This document shows positions 10,690 to 22,604 of a DNA stretch of 64,000 nt, one piece after another. The DNA is from Umbelopsis isabellina (lineage: Eukaryota > Mucoromycota > Umbelopsidomycetes > Umbelopsidales > Umbelopsidaceae), in NCBI GenBank assembly GCA_016758905.1, contig JAEPQZ010000003.1:1240001-1304000 (forward strand). Reading direction: 5' to 3'. A model generated the notes under the pieces. That model was not told where the DNA came from and searched no databases. It worked only from the letters and a program-made list of their open reading frames with translations. The translations under genes and the position numbers were made by a program. The stretch's first letter is position 1. Every line of letters begins with the position of its first letter.

Positions 10690-10827
10690 TTATAAAAAGC
10701 TGTCATGATGATGTGCGGGCGATTGTTTAAAGCGGTAATTTTCCTTGAATTTTTGAAACTTACTCAAGTGATCTTTTCTTTTGCTTGTTCCTACTTAATA
10801 CCCGGTTTTCAGCCCTTCGACTTGGAA

Positions 10828-11763
10828 ATGGCAACTAATTCATTAGTCAAAGCAGCAGTCGGTCGTTATGCGAAGAATTCATCATTAGCACAACAGCAGA
10901 ACCAGGTATCTATTGCAGAAACTGATCCACATTTATTGGCCGCTCGAGCTGAAGCAGAAGCAGCTCGCAAAAAGCATTGGTGGAGCAAAAAGGCTGAAGC
11001 AGAGATCATATTATCTGAAAGAGATCGAAAGGTTCTTCGGTCTGTCAAAAGACGAGCATACTATCTTGATCGAGGATTCAAGTGCTGCTGCTTCAACGTT
11101 GGTCTCGACGGAGTTATTGGTAAGCGCTTGTGTGATTCTCCCCAACTAAACTTATGCCAGCTGTCAAAAACTAATCGCCTGCATGTTGCAACCACCACAG
11201 GACTAATTCCTGGTATTGGCGATGCTTTAGGTGCTGCATTTGCACTTGAGCTTATCCGAAAAGCTTCTAAAGCCGATCTGCCATACAATGTACTTAGCAT
11301 GATGATGTTCAACGTTATGTTTGATTTTGCTGTATGTTATAACATTACCCAGTGAATGTGGTCATATAACGTCACTTACTAACAACTTATGGCATTTATG
11401 TAGATTGGTTTGGTGCCAATCCTTGGTGATGTTCTGGATTTTATGTACAAGGCTAATATCAAGAATGCAGTTCTCTTGGAAGAGTATCTAATGACGAGGC
11501 GACGCGACGAACTACTGAAAGAACAAGGCAAATTGCCACCTAGTTACGAAGCAGGCACTGGTCCAGTTCCTGGGACATCATCAGCAACACCCGCTTTTCT
11601 GGCTGACGAGCCTCGAATTACCGCATATGATTCTGATGATGATCAAGTGGTCAATCATGACCGACCATTGATCGGACAACCCAGCAGCCCTCCACCACTT
11701 CCCCTGCCAGCCACGCAGCCTGATGCAAAACCGAAGAAGAGCTATCGAACGTTTTGGAAATAA
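10828..11763 (+). CDS. DUF4112 membrane-associated protein
   Basis: Protein of the DUF4112 family, widespread in fungi and of unknown function. Exons 10828-11119, 11201-11331 and 11404-11763 give 260 residues. The N-terminal half is rich in Ala, Lys and Arg and probably helical. The DUF4112 core has two hydrophobic hairpins with matching turns, LIPGIGDALGAAFALELI and GLVPILGDVLDFMYKANIKN, joined by NVLSMMMFNVMFDFA. The C-terminus is Pro-rich, contains PPSYE (a PPxY-type WW-domain ligand) and ends in a basic KPKKSYRTFWK. An ATG at 10705 lies upstream in frame. I prefer 10828 because the family starts near MATNSLVKAA and the extra 41 residues look like leader sequence. Confidence 0.8.
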
Positions 11764-12014
11764 CTTTTTAATTAATCTTGAAATATATTGCTTGACTATC
11801 TCTTTTAGTAAACAGTATTGGTGGAATGAAAAAAAAAAACTGATGCTTTATTGTACAAGACTGTAATTGCTAGTTCGCCAGTATCTTACAACTGATCTCG
11901 TTGCGGGAATCACTGATGAAGTGAGCCAAATTCTAAGCGATGTATAGTAATGTATGATCCAATGGAAATAAATGATTGGAACCCAAAGAAAAAAGTAAAC
12001 ACGATGAAATAAGT

Positions 12015-13522
12015 CTAGAGATCCATCTCAACGTCCTGTGATTCAGGAATAACAGTTCCAAAAACTACATCGACTTCAGGGAGACCCTTTGGTGCCTTGG
12101 GGTTCTTGACTTCCGATGATTGCAAAAGAGCTGCAATATTGGTTTGATCAGGAACAGTGTATTGAGAGTGAACATATGGAAGGTTTTGAGCGATAGTGGT
12201 GCGGATAGCTCCAGTAGCGGTGATAAGCACTGTCAACTTGAATTGCGCAATGATATCTGAAGGCATAGATCCTCTAGTGGTGAAGAATGGGGTAACCAAT
12301 CCATGGTTAACCAGTTCTGGGAGACCCAATCGAGCTTGATTGTTTGCCAAAGCACTCATGGCGAATGGGAATACGGTGTGCTTTGCGTTGATTTCACTGT
12401 AGGCTTGTCTGGAAGACTTCATCTTGAGGTTGTATGACTTGTTAACATTACGTTGGTAGATCAAAGCCTTGTGCTCAGAATCTTTGACGGTTCCTTCTCC
12501 AGCGCAAATCATAACGTTTAAAGCATAAACCTCGTTGTGCTCCAGGGCGAACTCATTCTTCTCCAACTCATGTTGTGTGATATCAGCATCAAATCTGTTG
12601 TCAATATCTTTGTTTGCTCGCAGAACAAATCTCTTCATTTGAGTAGAGAACGTTCCTTGTACAGGCTTGCAGCGGAAATAAGCTGCGGTCTCAGCAATGG
12701 CTTTGGTGATATCAGTGCTCTAATTATCGATGTCAGCAAAAATTATGTTGGCTACCAATGAATTTCAATGTTCCCTAACAGGGGATGTGAAATGAAAAAT
12801 TTGAGCACTTACGGTTGTACCAGGTTTCATCATTCTTAAAACAGCTTCTTGTGCGTAGTAAGCGGCGCAGATGGCATCGGCAGCTTTGCCAGTCACAGGC
12901 TGAGAGGGATCAACACTAATGACAGTAGTATGGGCTGCAGTTCCAATATAACCATCAATATGAGCACCAAGTTCACTATTGAAAATGAATGAGATTTTAA
13001 AAGTTCCTATTCAAGTTCCTCGAAATCATTGTACCTACATCTTCACAACATCTCCAGCCTTCAATGTGTAAGCATCAGAAGGCAGAGGTGTGTAATACTG
13101 CACTAGGTTGTTGACCGAGATACATGTTGGGAATGCAACTCCCTTGTCGGATTCCTTGAACATTTTTGATGTCTGAGCAATTGATAGAGTTGGTAAGGGC
13201 TATACACATGACCGTTGCTTCATACAGACAGAAAACCTTACATATGCTTGAATCAAATCGTCACCATATCTGCAGAGTGCGTATGTAGATACACCGGCGC
13301 CGAGTTTCTGAAGAACCAATGCCAAGGTAGCTAGATAATTGGGGCAAAAGATATATCAGTAAAGCGAAACCCCACAGCTAAAGCTCGGTGGACCAATCTC
13401 AAAAGAAGGTAAATACCGTTGGCAATGTCGGCAGCGATCTTATACTTTGAAATGACATTGGGATCTGACAGGTTGTTGTCAGCTTCAAACTTTGCTTGAG
13501 GATAATTGAGGGTCAATTCCAT
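12015..13522 (-). CDS. Ebp1/PA2G4 family, methionine-aminopeptidase-like protein
   Basis: Homologue of human PA2G4/Ebp1 and fission yeast CDB4, a ribosome-associated protein with a pita-bread aminopeptidase fold that has lost peptidase activity in the family. Exons 13522-13417, 13330-13242, 13199-13039, 12975-12813 and 12719-12015 encode 407 residues, near the usual 390-400. Visible landmarks are [17 protein letters not shown] at the N-terminus, [31 protein letters not shown] and KPGTT. The C-terminal third contains [18 protein letters not shown]. The Lys-rich nucleolar/RNA-binding tail of animal Ebp1 is short or missing. Protein is expected in cytosol and nucleolus, acting in ribosome biogenesis or translation. 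Its start lies 165 nt from that of the divergent WDR55 gene. Confidence 0.9.
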
Positions 13523-13687
13523 AGTGAACAATAAGGTGCTGCGTATGAACCAAAAAAAAAAAAAAATCCTGATTGAAGTCCTTTCAATGAAAATTTCAGT
13601 GGCTTTTCAGTCCCGCCATGACTGCGTATTTTTTATAAATGCTTGATGAGTATTACAGCTCACTCTAGCATTCCAAAGTCGTTCTGA
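13523..13687. promoter_or_regulatory. Shared divergent promoter, Ebp1 / WDR55
   Basis: A 165-nt interval between two start codons on opposite strands, with an A-run near 13553-13565. Both genes have expected roles in ribosome biogenesis, so co-regulation is plausible but is inference only. Confidence 0.45.
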
Positions 13688-15217
13688 ATGGTGAAGCTCA
13701 CATTTAGTTCGCACGTCTTTGACTTTGCGCTACATCCCTCAGAGCATATAGCTGTGACTGGTTTGATTACTGGGGATATAGAGTGGTAAAGCAACCTGTT
13801 GTCATACAAAAGCGCACACTGTGTGAGCATACTAAAACCACGCTTTTTTTTATTCTTCCAGTCACCGTTTCGGACAGAATAATAACCAGAGACTATGGAG
13901 TGCGAAACCGACGAAGAAATCCTGCCGAGGCGTTGACTTTAGTTGGGACGGAAATGGTGAGTTTCTTAGTCGGATTTTGACGGTACCATATCGACGGGAC
14001 GCTTGTAAACTGACTCGGTGGTGGTAGAACTGTACTCTATTTCTCGGGATAGATCTATTCATACAATCAGCGTTGAAAGTGGAGAAATATTAAACAAGCA
14101 CAAAGCAGCTCATGAGTAGGTTTCAACGCGTAGATGTAATAATTTTTGTGATTTTACAAACTCATATTCACTCATTTCCAATCCAGCTCTCCAATCAACA
14201 AAGTTAAGCGGCTGAACGAAAAGTTACTTGCTACGGGGGATGATATGGGAATAATTAAGGTAATGGCTCTGGATTCAGAGAACTTTATACGCACATGTGT
14301 AACTCAAGCAGTATAGATCTGGGATACTCGGAGTCACGGTCTGATACATGAATATAATGAACATAGCGATTTTATAGCCGACATGACATTCTCGACAGCC
14401 AAAAATACTCTCATAGCCGTTGCGTAAGATATCTTTGCTTTGTACTCTCATGTCTGATGGTGCTATATCATTAATACGTTATTTACAGTGGCGATGGCAA
14501 TTTGTCTGTTTGGGACATCCGGAAACCAAATCTAATCGCAATGTCAGACTGTATGGATGACGAGCTTCTATCCGCCGTCATAATGAAGGTATGTGTTTAG
14601 CTGGGCTTTATTTGGATAGTATCATCATTGAGAGTATGCTAAAGCGTTAGGTCACATAGAATGAAAAGAAAGTAGTAGTAGGATCGCAATCTGGAGTCCT
14701 TAATTTATGGACTTGGGGAGATTGGGGAGATACCAGCGATCGTATATTGGGCCATCCTAGCTCAGTCGATACCATATGTAAACTAGATGAGGATACCGTT
14801 TGCACTGGGAGTAGTGATGGCATAATTCGAGTGGTTTCAATTCTGCCAAACAAATTCGAGGGAGTGATTGGAGCGCATGGAGAGGACTTCCCAATCGAGC
14901 GGTTACAACTTTCCTACGATAATGCGTGGCTGGGCAGCTGTGCTCATGATAATACAATAAGATTTTGGGATGTTCAATTTTTATTCAACGAAGAAGAGGA
15001 AGCTGCTTCGGTTGCTTCTGAGGTTGCGAAAGAAAGCTCTGAATCAGATCAAGCCTCTCACTATAATTCCGATGGTAACGATAGCGACAGCGACAACGGC
15101 GATGCTGACAACTATCGTTTCAGTGACCGGGAAGACAGCGATGAAGCAGAGCGGGCACCACGACGGAAGCGACGAATGACCAACAAGGCAAATGGCAACT
15201 TTTTTGAGGGCCTATGA
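13688..15217 (+). CDS. WDR55/Jip5 WD40 ribosome-biogenesis protein
   Basis: Nucleolar beta-propeller protein of the WDR55/Jip5 family, linked to large-subunit rRNA maturation. Seven exons (13688-13785, 13862-13956, 14028-14115, 14187-14259, 14317-14423, 14489-14588, 14660-15217) give 372 residues. The N-terminus VFDFALHPSEHIAVTG matches the family's first blade. Later blades show ISRDRSIHTISVESG, ATGDDMGIIKIWDTR, AGDGNLSVWDIR and CTGSSDGIIRVVSILPNK. The penultimate region is an acidic, Ser-rich stretch (about residues 290-350). The protein ends in a basic cluster and NGNFFEGL, matching the conserved FFxGL tail. The second intron acceptor was chosen at 14027 because only that one keeps the frame and the conserved ELYSISRDR. 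Confidence 0.9.
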
Positions 15218-15344
15218 ATCATTTGCCCAAAAATGGCAATTGTCAAGGGAGAAACGTTAAAAAGTCATACGTCACAAATCGATTTCAGTTAATTAAGAAG
15301 AAAGGAAAGTCTGACGACCTTTGAATTTACTCTCACTTTCAACA

Positions 15345-16001
15345 ATGTCAAACCAAGAAAGTTACCCTCATAACGCCCCAGTTCAGCAGCAGCAACCTGC
15401 TCAGATCCCTCATAATCAAGACACTTTTGTGCCAATGAACTTATCGAATCAGCAGCCGACGCCAGTCCAAGCTCCACCCACTAGCACTACTTCTGTGCCA
15501 GCACCAGCACCGGGTTTTGCGCCTGCTTCAAATATACCTCCACAACCAATGCAAGCCATGCCAGACACGTCCAACCCATACAACTATCCCCAAAACCCAT
15601 ACGGTGATGGCTCTACACCTGGTTACGGCAATACACCCGCTACAGCAAGTCACGCCGCACCGTTGCACAATGACACGGACCCCCAATTCAAAAAAATGAC
15701 ATCTTCCTGGAGCTATGCCACTGGGCTAATGCAAGAGCAGTTAGGCTCCATCATAGGCAACGATGACTGGACAAGCAGTGGTCGAGCGGCAAAGGAAAAA
15801 GCCAACCAAGAATGGTCCGAGGCAGATAATTTGCGTAAAAGTGGAGTACCAAGCCGAATAGGTGGCGAATATGAAAGCATTATGGGAACCATAATGCAAA
15901 AAGTGGGCTATGTAGCCGGTGATCCAGAAATGGAAGCTAAAGCAGCCTTGCGAGCCAAGCAAGGACGGGAAGAAGTGGCCAGATCCAGTGGACATACTTA
16001 G
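15345..16001 (+). CDS. CsbD-like stress-response-type protein
   Basis: Intronless 218-residue protein. The first 110 residues are low-complexity Pro/Gln/Asn/Ala/Tyr-rich and probably disordered. The C-terminal half carries a CsbD-like pattern. GLMQEQLGSIIGNDDWTSSGRAAKEKAN matches the G-x-x-x-x-x-G...DW..G..K consensus (shown here only in part), and a second weaker GEYESIMGTIMQKVGYVAGDPE unit follows. CsbD domains are small helical domains associated with stress responses in bacteria and fungi; the biochemical role is not known. No signal peptide or membrane helix is seen. It lies 127 nt downstream of WDR55 on the same strand and may share no regulation with it. Confidence 0.7.
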   Translation: MSNQESYPHNAPVQQQQPAQIPHNQDTFVPMNLSNQQPTPVQAPPTSTTSVPAPAPGFAPASNIPPQPMQAMPDTSNPYNYPQNPYGDGSTPGYGNTPATASHAAPLHNDTDPQFKKMTSSWSYATGLMQEQLGSIIGNDDWTSSGRAAKEKANQEWSEADNLRKSGVPSRIGGEYESIMGTIMQKVGYVAGDPEMEAKAALRAKQGREEVARSSGHT

Positions 16002-16563
16002 AATCTCACTTGCTTTACTAGTTGTTTTTTTTTTTTTTTTTGGAAAACATGTTAAATAGGTCAAATAGTCCGTCACTTGGCGCATAGTTCGATGGCGTCG
16101 AATGCTAAATTGTATTTTAAACATAAAGCCACATGTAATACCAGCGTGTTGCTGATCTTATACACAATACATTCGTTTTGCAGTGTCAGTGTCTGCAAAG
16201 AAGTGCTGCTTGGATAGATCATACCCCGCTTACACTTTATGACATATATTTTAGATGACATCCATCTTTAGAACAGCAAGAGTGCGTTGAGGACAGATCA
16301 AACATGATCATTTCTAAAGATATGAAATATATGCAATGCACTCAATTGGTAAATTATCTGTATGTAGAGTGCATAAGACTGGGTCAATAGCTGACCAGCG
16401 GCCAGAATGATAGTTGGCAGGCTGGTCAGGCTGGCGGCAAGGATTTTGGGGGCAAGGGGTGGGTTGGTTGGGGAACAGGTTTTTTTTCCGACCAGGCAAC
16501 ACCTCAAAATAATATATAGCTTGCCACAAGCCCAACATCACCAAAATAAAACGCTTCTTCTCA
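16002..16563. other. Intergenic spacer
   Basis: It holds the CsbD-like gene terminator region (T-run at 16025-16040) and the carbonic anhydrase promoter. The latter has a G/C-rich patch at 16395-16475 just upstream of the AT-rich start region. No gene seen. Confidence 0.55.
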
Positions 16564-17688
16564 ATGTCCAAAGAAATCGCTAACAAGCTTGGCACTTCTG
16601 CCAAGCAGGTTAACGTTAACCCTCGCTCGGTTACCAATGTCTCCCTCGCCCGCGGTATTTCCAGCACTACTCCCACTCAATCTGGCGAGACAGGAAATGC
16701 AGGTAATTACTGACATGTACAGATCAAAAACGCGAGACGAGAGCGTATAGTAGTTGAGCTCAGTGCTAAAACAAAGCCTTGTAATTACAGGTTATTCGCC
16801 TCTCACGCCTATCACGGCTGTCAAAAACAAACTGGATCCTGCGGACACAGAACTGAAAACATTGATTGATAACAATCAATCATGGGCTGAAGCTGTCACC
16901 AAGGCTGAACCTACTTACTTCAAGGAAATGGCTTTGAAGCAAGAGCCCAAGATTCTTTGGATCGGTAAGAATAATAACTTGTTTATGCCAACTTTTCCGG
17001 CCTCGTGGGTACACTTTTATTTACCAATTTGCATGTTGGGGGGTAGGTTGTTCCGATTCTCGTGTACCCGCTGAACAGGTTGTTCAACTTGGTCCTGGCG
17101 AGATTTTTGTGCACCGTAACATCGCCAATGTGGTTCACCACACTGATATGAACTGTCTCTCCGTTCTTCAATACGCTGTTGAAGTTTTGAAGGTTCAGCA
17201 CATTGTTGTGTGTGGTAAGTAAATATCACTTCTGAATATCTGAATATAGCAAGCAAGACTCATGATGTCCCTATATCAGGCCATTACCATTGCGGTGGTG
17301 TCAAGGCTTCTCTAGGTACTACTCAATTTGGATTGATTGACAATTGGCTGCGAACTATCAAGGATGTTTACAGAGGTTAGTATATATACTTTTGATTGTT
17401 CTATTGTTATTAACATCAGGCTAATGAACGCTATGCGATATAGAACATCAACAAGAATTGGACTCCATGGAAGACCAAAAGGCACGCGAACGTCGCCTTG
17501 TTGAGCTCAATGTTGTCAACTCTGCCATGAATGTAGCAAGCACAACCATTGTACAAAATGCTTGGCAAAAAGGTCAACCTTTGACCGTCCATGGATGGGC
17601 ACATAACATCGAGGATGGTTTGATCAACAAGTTGAACCTCACCTTGAAAGATAACTCCTCTTTGGAAAAGGTGTACCGCCTTTTCTAA
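16564..17688 (+). CDS. Beta-class carbonic anhydrase
   Basis: Zinc enzyme that interconverts CO2 and bicarbonate, feeding carboxylation reactions and CO2 sensing in fungi. Exons 16564-16702, 16791-16964, 17047-17214, 17280-17375 and 17444-17688 encode 273 residues. The zinc site is clear: Cys in [10 protein letters not shown] with the Asp/Arg dyad, then His and Cys in GHYHCGGV. Other family landmarks are [22 protein letters not shown] and the C-terminal [11 protein letters not shown]. The first 50 residues are Ser/Thr-rich with scattered Arg and Lys. They are not a strong mitochondrial presequence, so location is open. Each splice restores a codon in a conserved motif; for example, the third exon begins inside the Gly of GCSDSR. 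Confidence 0.95.
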
Positions 17689-17850
17689 AGTGCATGGATG
17701 CGCGCTTTCACCGAGAAAGCCAATCAAGGTTGAAAGAAAAGAAAATGTTTAAAGTAAAAGCAGGATTTCGGGAATCCTAGCTGTAAGATAGAGTGGGGGT
17801 TGAGCTGAAAATAAAATATTGACGAGTCTTGTACGTAACGTTTGAGCTTC

Positions 17851-18881
17851 ATGTCAGTAGCAAAAGACGAATCTGACTTTCTCGATATTTTCGGGGACTC
17901 TTTGGAGTTGTTTGGAGAAGCTAACGTTGCTCAAGGTTTGAATAAGCTGCCATGTTACCACTGCTATGCGACGAGTTGACCATTGTAACTAGGTGATCCT
18001 GGCGGGTACATTGAAACTCACGGGTGCAAGGTGTGGTTAGCGGATGTCGGAGGAGGAACAGGGAAGTATTAAATGAAAGCCATTTCAGCTTGCTGATCAA
18101 GAATTGATGCTAACATTCAATATGCAACATATTCAGTGCCTCTCATGTCACATTACTTGTGGAATTCTTCACTTATTATGGCTGAATACATTGAAACCCA
18201 ACGATTTGACGTCTCTAACAAAAGTGGTGAGTGTCTCAAGATACTAGAAGTGGATCGAACCCCGCCACATAAAAGCTCAACGTAACGACATCATAGTATT
18301 GGAACTAGGCTCGGGAGCTGGTCTTCCTGGATTGCTGGCAACTAAGATGGGAGCTACTACGGTTAGTGTTACCGAAATTGGTTGAAATCATCATTGAAAC
18401 TTTGACTTAATCTCTTTAAAAATCATGGCAGGTCTGCTTGAGTGACTACCCTGATCTAGTGATTCTAGACAACTTGAAAAAGAATGTAAGCCTGAACGTC
18501 TCGTCACAAGTACATTGTCGAGTTGTACCACATGCATGGGGCGAACAAGTACGGGATATCTTAGCAACCAATTTTGATGAGAAGTTTGATGTTATTCTTA
18601 TGTCTGATGTCCTATGGATGTCTGACCAGCATCGCAATCTCTTGAATACATGTACAAGTACAATAGCTAGCGATGGAAAAATATACCTAACTTGTGGTAT
18701 TCACAGCGGCTGGACATGCATTGACCGGTTCTTTGACATGGCAAGAAGCTGCTATGGTCTGGAAGCCAAACAAATAGAACGCAGAACTGTTCAGCGCTGG
18801 GAAGAGAATGCTGCAAAGGCTATTGATGACATTGCTCTGAGAAACAGAACGGTCCTGGTGTATGAGCTATGGCTCATATGA
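17851..18881 (+). CDS. METTL21/EFM-type protein methyltransferase (frame conflict at one splice)
   Basis: SAM-dependent methyltransferase of the group that modifies Lys in translation factors and other proteins (METTL21, Efm6/Efm7, Nnt1). Exons as read are 17851-17935, 17993-18065, 18137-18226, 18297-18361 and 18432-18881. Motif I is LELGSGAGLPGL, followed by the acidic SDYPD and the family motif SDVLWM. PLMSHYLWNSS upstream matches the conserved ligand-proximal Trp-Asn segment. The N-terminal exons look native (LDIFGDSLELFG, GGYIETHGCKVW). The join of exons 2 and 3, despite a good branch site (TGCTAAC) and acceptor at 18136, is one nucleotide out of frame. Either splicing is non-canonical, the assembly has an indel, or the gene is damaged. 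Downstream exons join perfectly. Confidence 0.7.
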
Positions 18882-19909
18882 TCATGACTACAGTAGTAGA
18901 AAGCAGTGGCTTCTTTATACCAGGTCTTCACACCACCATATTGCAAATGTTCCTCCTTGGTCTCATTATAGCATACTCGTTCGCAAATTTATAGTTATAT
19001 GATTGCTCAGCAGAAGATAGTATACTGGCAAAGCGTATCTAGTTCGCTGATAAGTAGAATTTAGTTACATCACTTTGCTTTTAGCATATATAAATATCGA
19101 GCATATTCAGAAACGACCTTATCGGGACACACATCTGCAGGTCAAAATGCGAAATCGGATTTCAAGCACAGATATAAATGTGATTCATATAATTTGATTG
19201 ATGTTTATTCATTTGAGTTATTGAGTGGCATATTGTATTTATACGAGCTAACTTGAACGACGACATTTAAGGAGAAATTTTCAGTCAATATGAGGTCTTT
19301 CTTATCTATCCAACGATATCGAAGTACAATTATGTACCTTAATACCATATCCCTCATTCACGAAAACGCAAAACACATTGCAATAGCTTCCGAGCTTTAG
19401 AAAGTCTAACCACTTTATTTTGTTCGGATAAATATATGGGTCCTTTCATCGGCTAAAACCTGAAAGGAAAAAACCTGTTCACGCCAATTAACAAGCCCGT
19501 GTGCAATGTTACCAGATGGGATATGTGGCGAGAAAACTGTTGACGCACATCGTAACTCAATGCGAGACCAGATCAGGCTTTTATCGACCGATCACTGATC
19601 ATACTTTACGATATTAGAAAGTAACACGAGATGTTATAGTCGATTGTTGTGCAAAAGAAATTTAGAAAACAAGGAATATACAATTTGAGTTAAGCACCAA
19701 ATTTGGAAAGCGAATGCGGAGAGGGGTTTTGGGCATTACTATATAAGACTTTTTGAAATTCGTGAGTATAGTAAGCCGATAATCAGCAAAGAAAACAGAC
19801 GTTTTATATATTGTTTTTACGGGTGATAGCCAATGAATCAGCAAAGAAACATAACGTCAACATTGAACGTGATGATAGCAATTATAGCCAGCTTGTGTGC
19901 ATTTTTTTT
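18882..19909. other. Intergenic spacer
   Basis: A 1-kb AT-rich spacer between convergent genes (methyltransferase on plus, C2H2 regulator on minus). Both 3' ends must lie here. I see no coding or RNA gene. Confidence 0.55.
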
Positions 19910-21086
19910 TCACACATGAAAGGAGGCGTTGGAATATTGCGTATAATCAGATTGAATATACCGAGGAGCGAAACTTTTGGACATGTCATTATCCGTACGA
20001 AGTGGTGATTCTGAATGAAACCTCTCGGCAAACAGATGGGTATGACTTATACGTTGAAAGCTAGGCAACGCCATAGGTTGCGGCGTGAGGGCTATGCTAG
20101 TATCATATGGGGGGCTGTTTGCACCAGAAGAGCTAGAAGGAGACGAGGCTTCGGTAATGTTGTGGTCCTGAGACTCTGGTAAAACACCGCTTACTACTCG
20201 AAATGTAGAGTCATGAACCATTTTCATGTGCTTTGTTAAAATTGTTTTATGAACAAAGCATTTTCCACATTTCGGTTCTAGACACTTGTATGGCCGTTTT
20301 CCAGTATGTATCCGCCTGATGGGAAAAGAAGCATTCAGCATGAGGTTATTATGTTTTGGTGCCACCTGAGAAATAGCAGACATATGGAGGTGGGGGCACG
20401 GACATGCGGCCGGATTGACAAAATAAAATAAAACGGACCTGTGGCGCGCTAACGAGCTGCTATCGCTGAACTTTTTTCCACAATCTTTGTGCTCGCAAAT
20501 ATGTGGGCGCTCACCAGAATGGGTTCTCATGTGCACCGTCAGTGCGGATCTCTGAAGAAAATAAAAAATATGTGGAAATCACCAATTACTTTCAGGAAAC
20601 ACGGGGCGGGTCATCTGGTGTAATACTCAATTGCCATCTAAATTTTTTTTTTTCGCGCTTAAGAAAAAAGCCAAAAAGGATGCTGTTGTCATACCTGAAT
20701 AAAACTCTTGTTACATGATCGATTGGGGCAAACGAAAGGTCTGGGAAAGGAAATTAAGGTGGCATATTGATTAGCCTGGGGCACAAATATCTTTGTGAAA
20801 GGCTCATGAACAGCTTCAAAAAAAAAAAGAATGTTAACCTTTCGTTCGTGTGAATTCGACAATGGCGTGCAAGGTCCGAGCGTCGCCCTATTGCATTTTC
20901 GTTAAAAAAATTTTAAGCAACAAGTAATAGCTTCCTTCTGGCTATCATTTTTCTAGGTTTTTTCTGTTGCTTTTAGCCGTTGAAAATTCACTAACCGAAT
21001 GCTTTGTGACATCCCTCGAACACGCATCTGAAGGGCCGGCTTTCACTTGCGCTTGGTTCATCATTAATTAGTTCTAAGATGTCCAT
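19910..21086 (-). CDS. C2H2 zinc-finger transcription factor, four tandem fingers
   Basis: Probable sequence-specific DNA-binding regulator. Exons 21086-20996, 20887-20839, 20740-20695, 20551-20439 and 20315-19910 give 234 residues. Four adjacent C-x4-C...H-x3-4-H fingers fill residues about 19-134. Linkers between fingers are of the TGERP/TGKRP type (TNERPF, SGERPH, TGKRPY). The zinc Cys pairs are spaced by four residues, as in Kruppel-like long fingers. Introns fall inside fingers, and every join restores a canonical finger, which strongly supports the model. The C-terminal 100 residues are Ser/Pro/Thr-rich and probably disordered, with no known domain. The finger block resembles a conserved fungal family with RRSDLARH, QRSALTVH and DSSSLARH recognition helices. 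I cannot assign a target or name. Confidence 0.88.
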
Positions 21087-22604
21087 AATTGTGTTGTTGT
21101 AAGTGTTATATACGAGCGATGTTAACGACGGGATATATGTGAAGAAAGTTTATATTTAATATAATTGTGAGTGGTAGTAGAGCTTAAAAGGAATAAGGAA
21201 AAAAATAAGGAAAGAAAGGAATTGACAAAGTATTTGTATGTTGTGTAAAAATGCATACGAAATTGTCTTCATATTTATAGGAGACTGTGTATAGATGCAC
21301 CAGAACATGTGCGGCAGCAAAGTTGCACTGTTTGTGGCATCGATCATCTGCTAGTAAAGACACATAAATTTTTTCTCTAGAGAAGGAAACCGTTGCAGAT
21401 CATAATCGTCAAGCAAGATAGACCGATTAAAACAATGTCACTTGAGGCGCCAAGACATTGAGGTACAATGCTTAGAAATCTGCCATGGATAACCACACGA
21501 TCTTTCGATCAGCTGTTGAGAAACCCCGTTCGATCTGGCTGTCATTAAGTTTGTCGATCGTTCAATCGCCACATCAAACAGCTACTCATCTCCCATGGCT
21601 TTTTGTTGAGGCTGTGATCACACGAATAAAACCGAACCAATGTTAGCAAATAAAGTTTGACTAGATTAATACCCTCCCGACCTTTCTGTATATTTCCGTG
21701 TCATTCTCTGCGAGTCGATTATTCATCTTCATCAACATAAGCCTCCCTCATTTTAGCCTCCTACATCGTCTGTTAATACCTGCCCTCGCTTATGGGGACT
21801 CGTAAAATTTTTGGGAGCTTCCTGCTTCCCATGGCTGCTCTCATCTTCATAAGGAAATAATCCCACTTTACCTGTTTGAAAACTCGCTACCTTTCCAAGT
21901 GCCTTACATGGTTATTTGTATCACTGAATAAAGATAAAGCGCATGCTTTGGTACAAGGACTTATAAGTCATCAGACCAACGTCCTAGCGTTTGATTATTT
22001 ATATTCTTGCCATCTACCGCCGTTGTATTTTCTGAGAGGCAATCAATATGGCATGTTCAAGCTAAAAAGATGATCCTTATAAGCATCTTGCTATAGGGCG
22101 ATACCTAGTTGTTTGCTGCCTTTTCATTCTCCTTGCTTATTCTGATTTGACAAGCTAGAAATATCCCCTGTTTCTTTTTCAACAACCATAATCTCGGCAC
22201 CCAATAAGGATTAGCCGAATCTCACAGGCACAGTCAATGCAGATGGTTATTTTTTTGTTGGGTTCAACCGGGTAATACAGATTACGATGCAAATATATCA
22301 CATTTATTGTGGATGGAAAATCCAGCAACTCGGGGCCGGTATTTATTATTCACTGTCAATAAGACATATCAATCCTTTGGCGCCTGTCTATGTTCTAAAG
22401 TCGCCATTTCTTCAATACTCTGATGGAAAGGTGTTTGAAAATATCAGATTTTGCGAGCAGATGGTGTATAGCCCAGAGAACCATACTTTTCTCAAATGAG
22501 TTGCGATCAACCCTAGGGGTAGGGAATATAAGTCACAGCTTTGACAGAACAGTAGAGAACATCGGGGTGGTTCCGTATCTGGCGGGTCAGTCCCTACCAG
22601 GAAG
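21087..22604. other. Long intergenic spacer
   Basis: A 1.5-kb AT-rich spacer upstream of the zinc-finger gene and downstream of Grc3. Small ATG frames near 21876-22073 and 22287-22499 lack any recognisable domain or splice context. I regard them as chance. The zinc-finger promoter must lie at its left end. Confidence 0.55.

Noticed and set aside
18240-18275. GGGGTTCGATCC-like B-box on the minus strand
   Set aside because: No A box or acceptor stem can be paired; it lies inside a methyltransferase intron.
21876-22499. Two ATG frames of 65-70 codons in the spacer left of Grc3
   Set aside because: No recognisable motif and no neighbouring splice sites to extend them.
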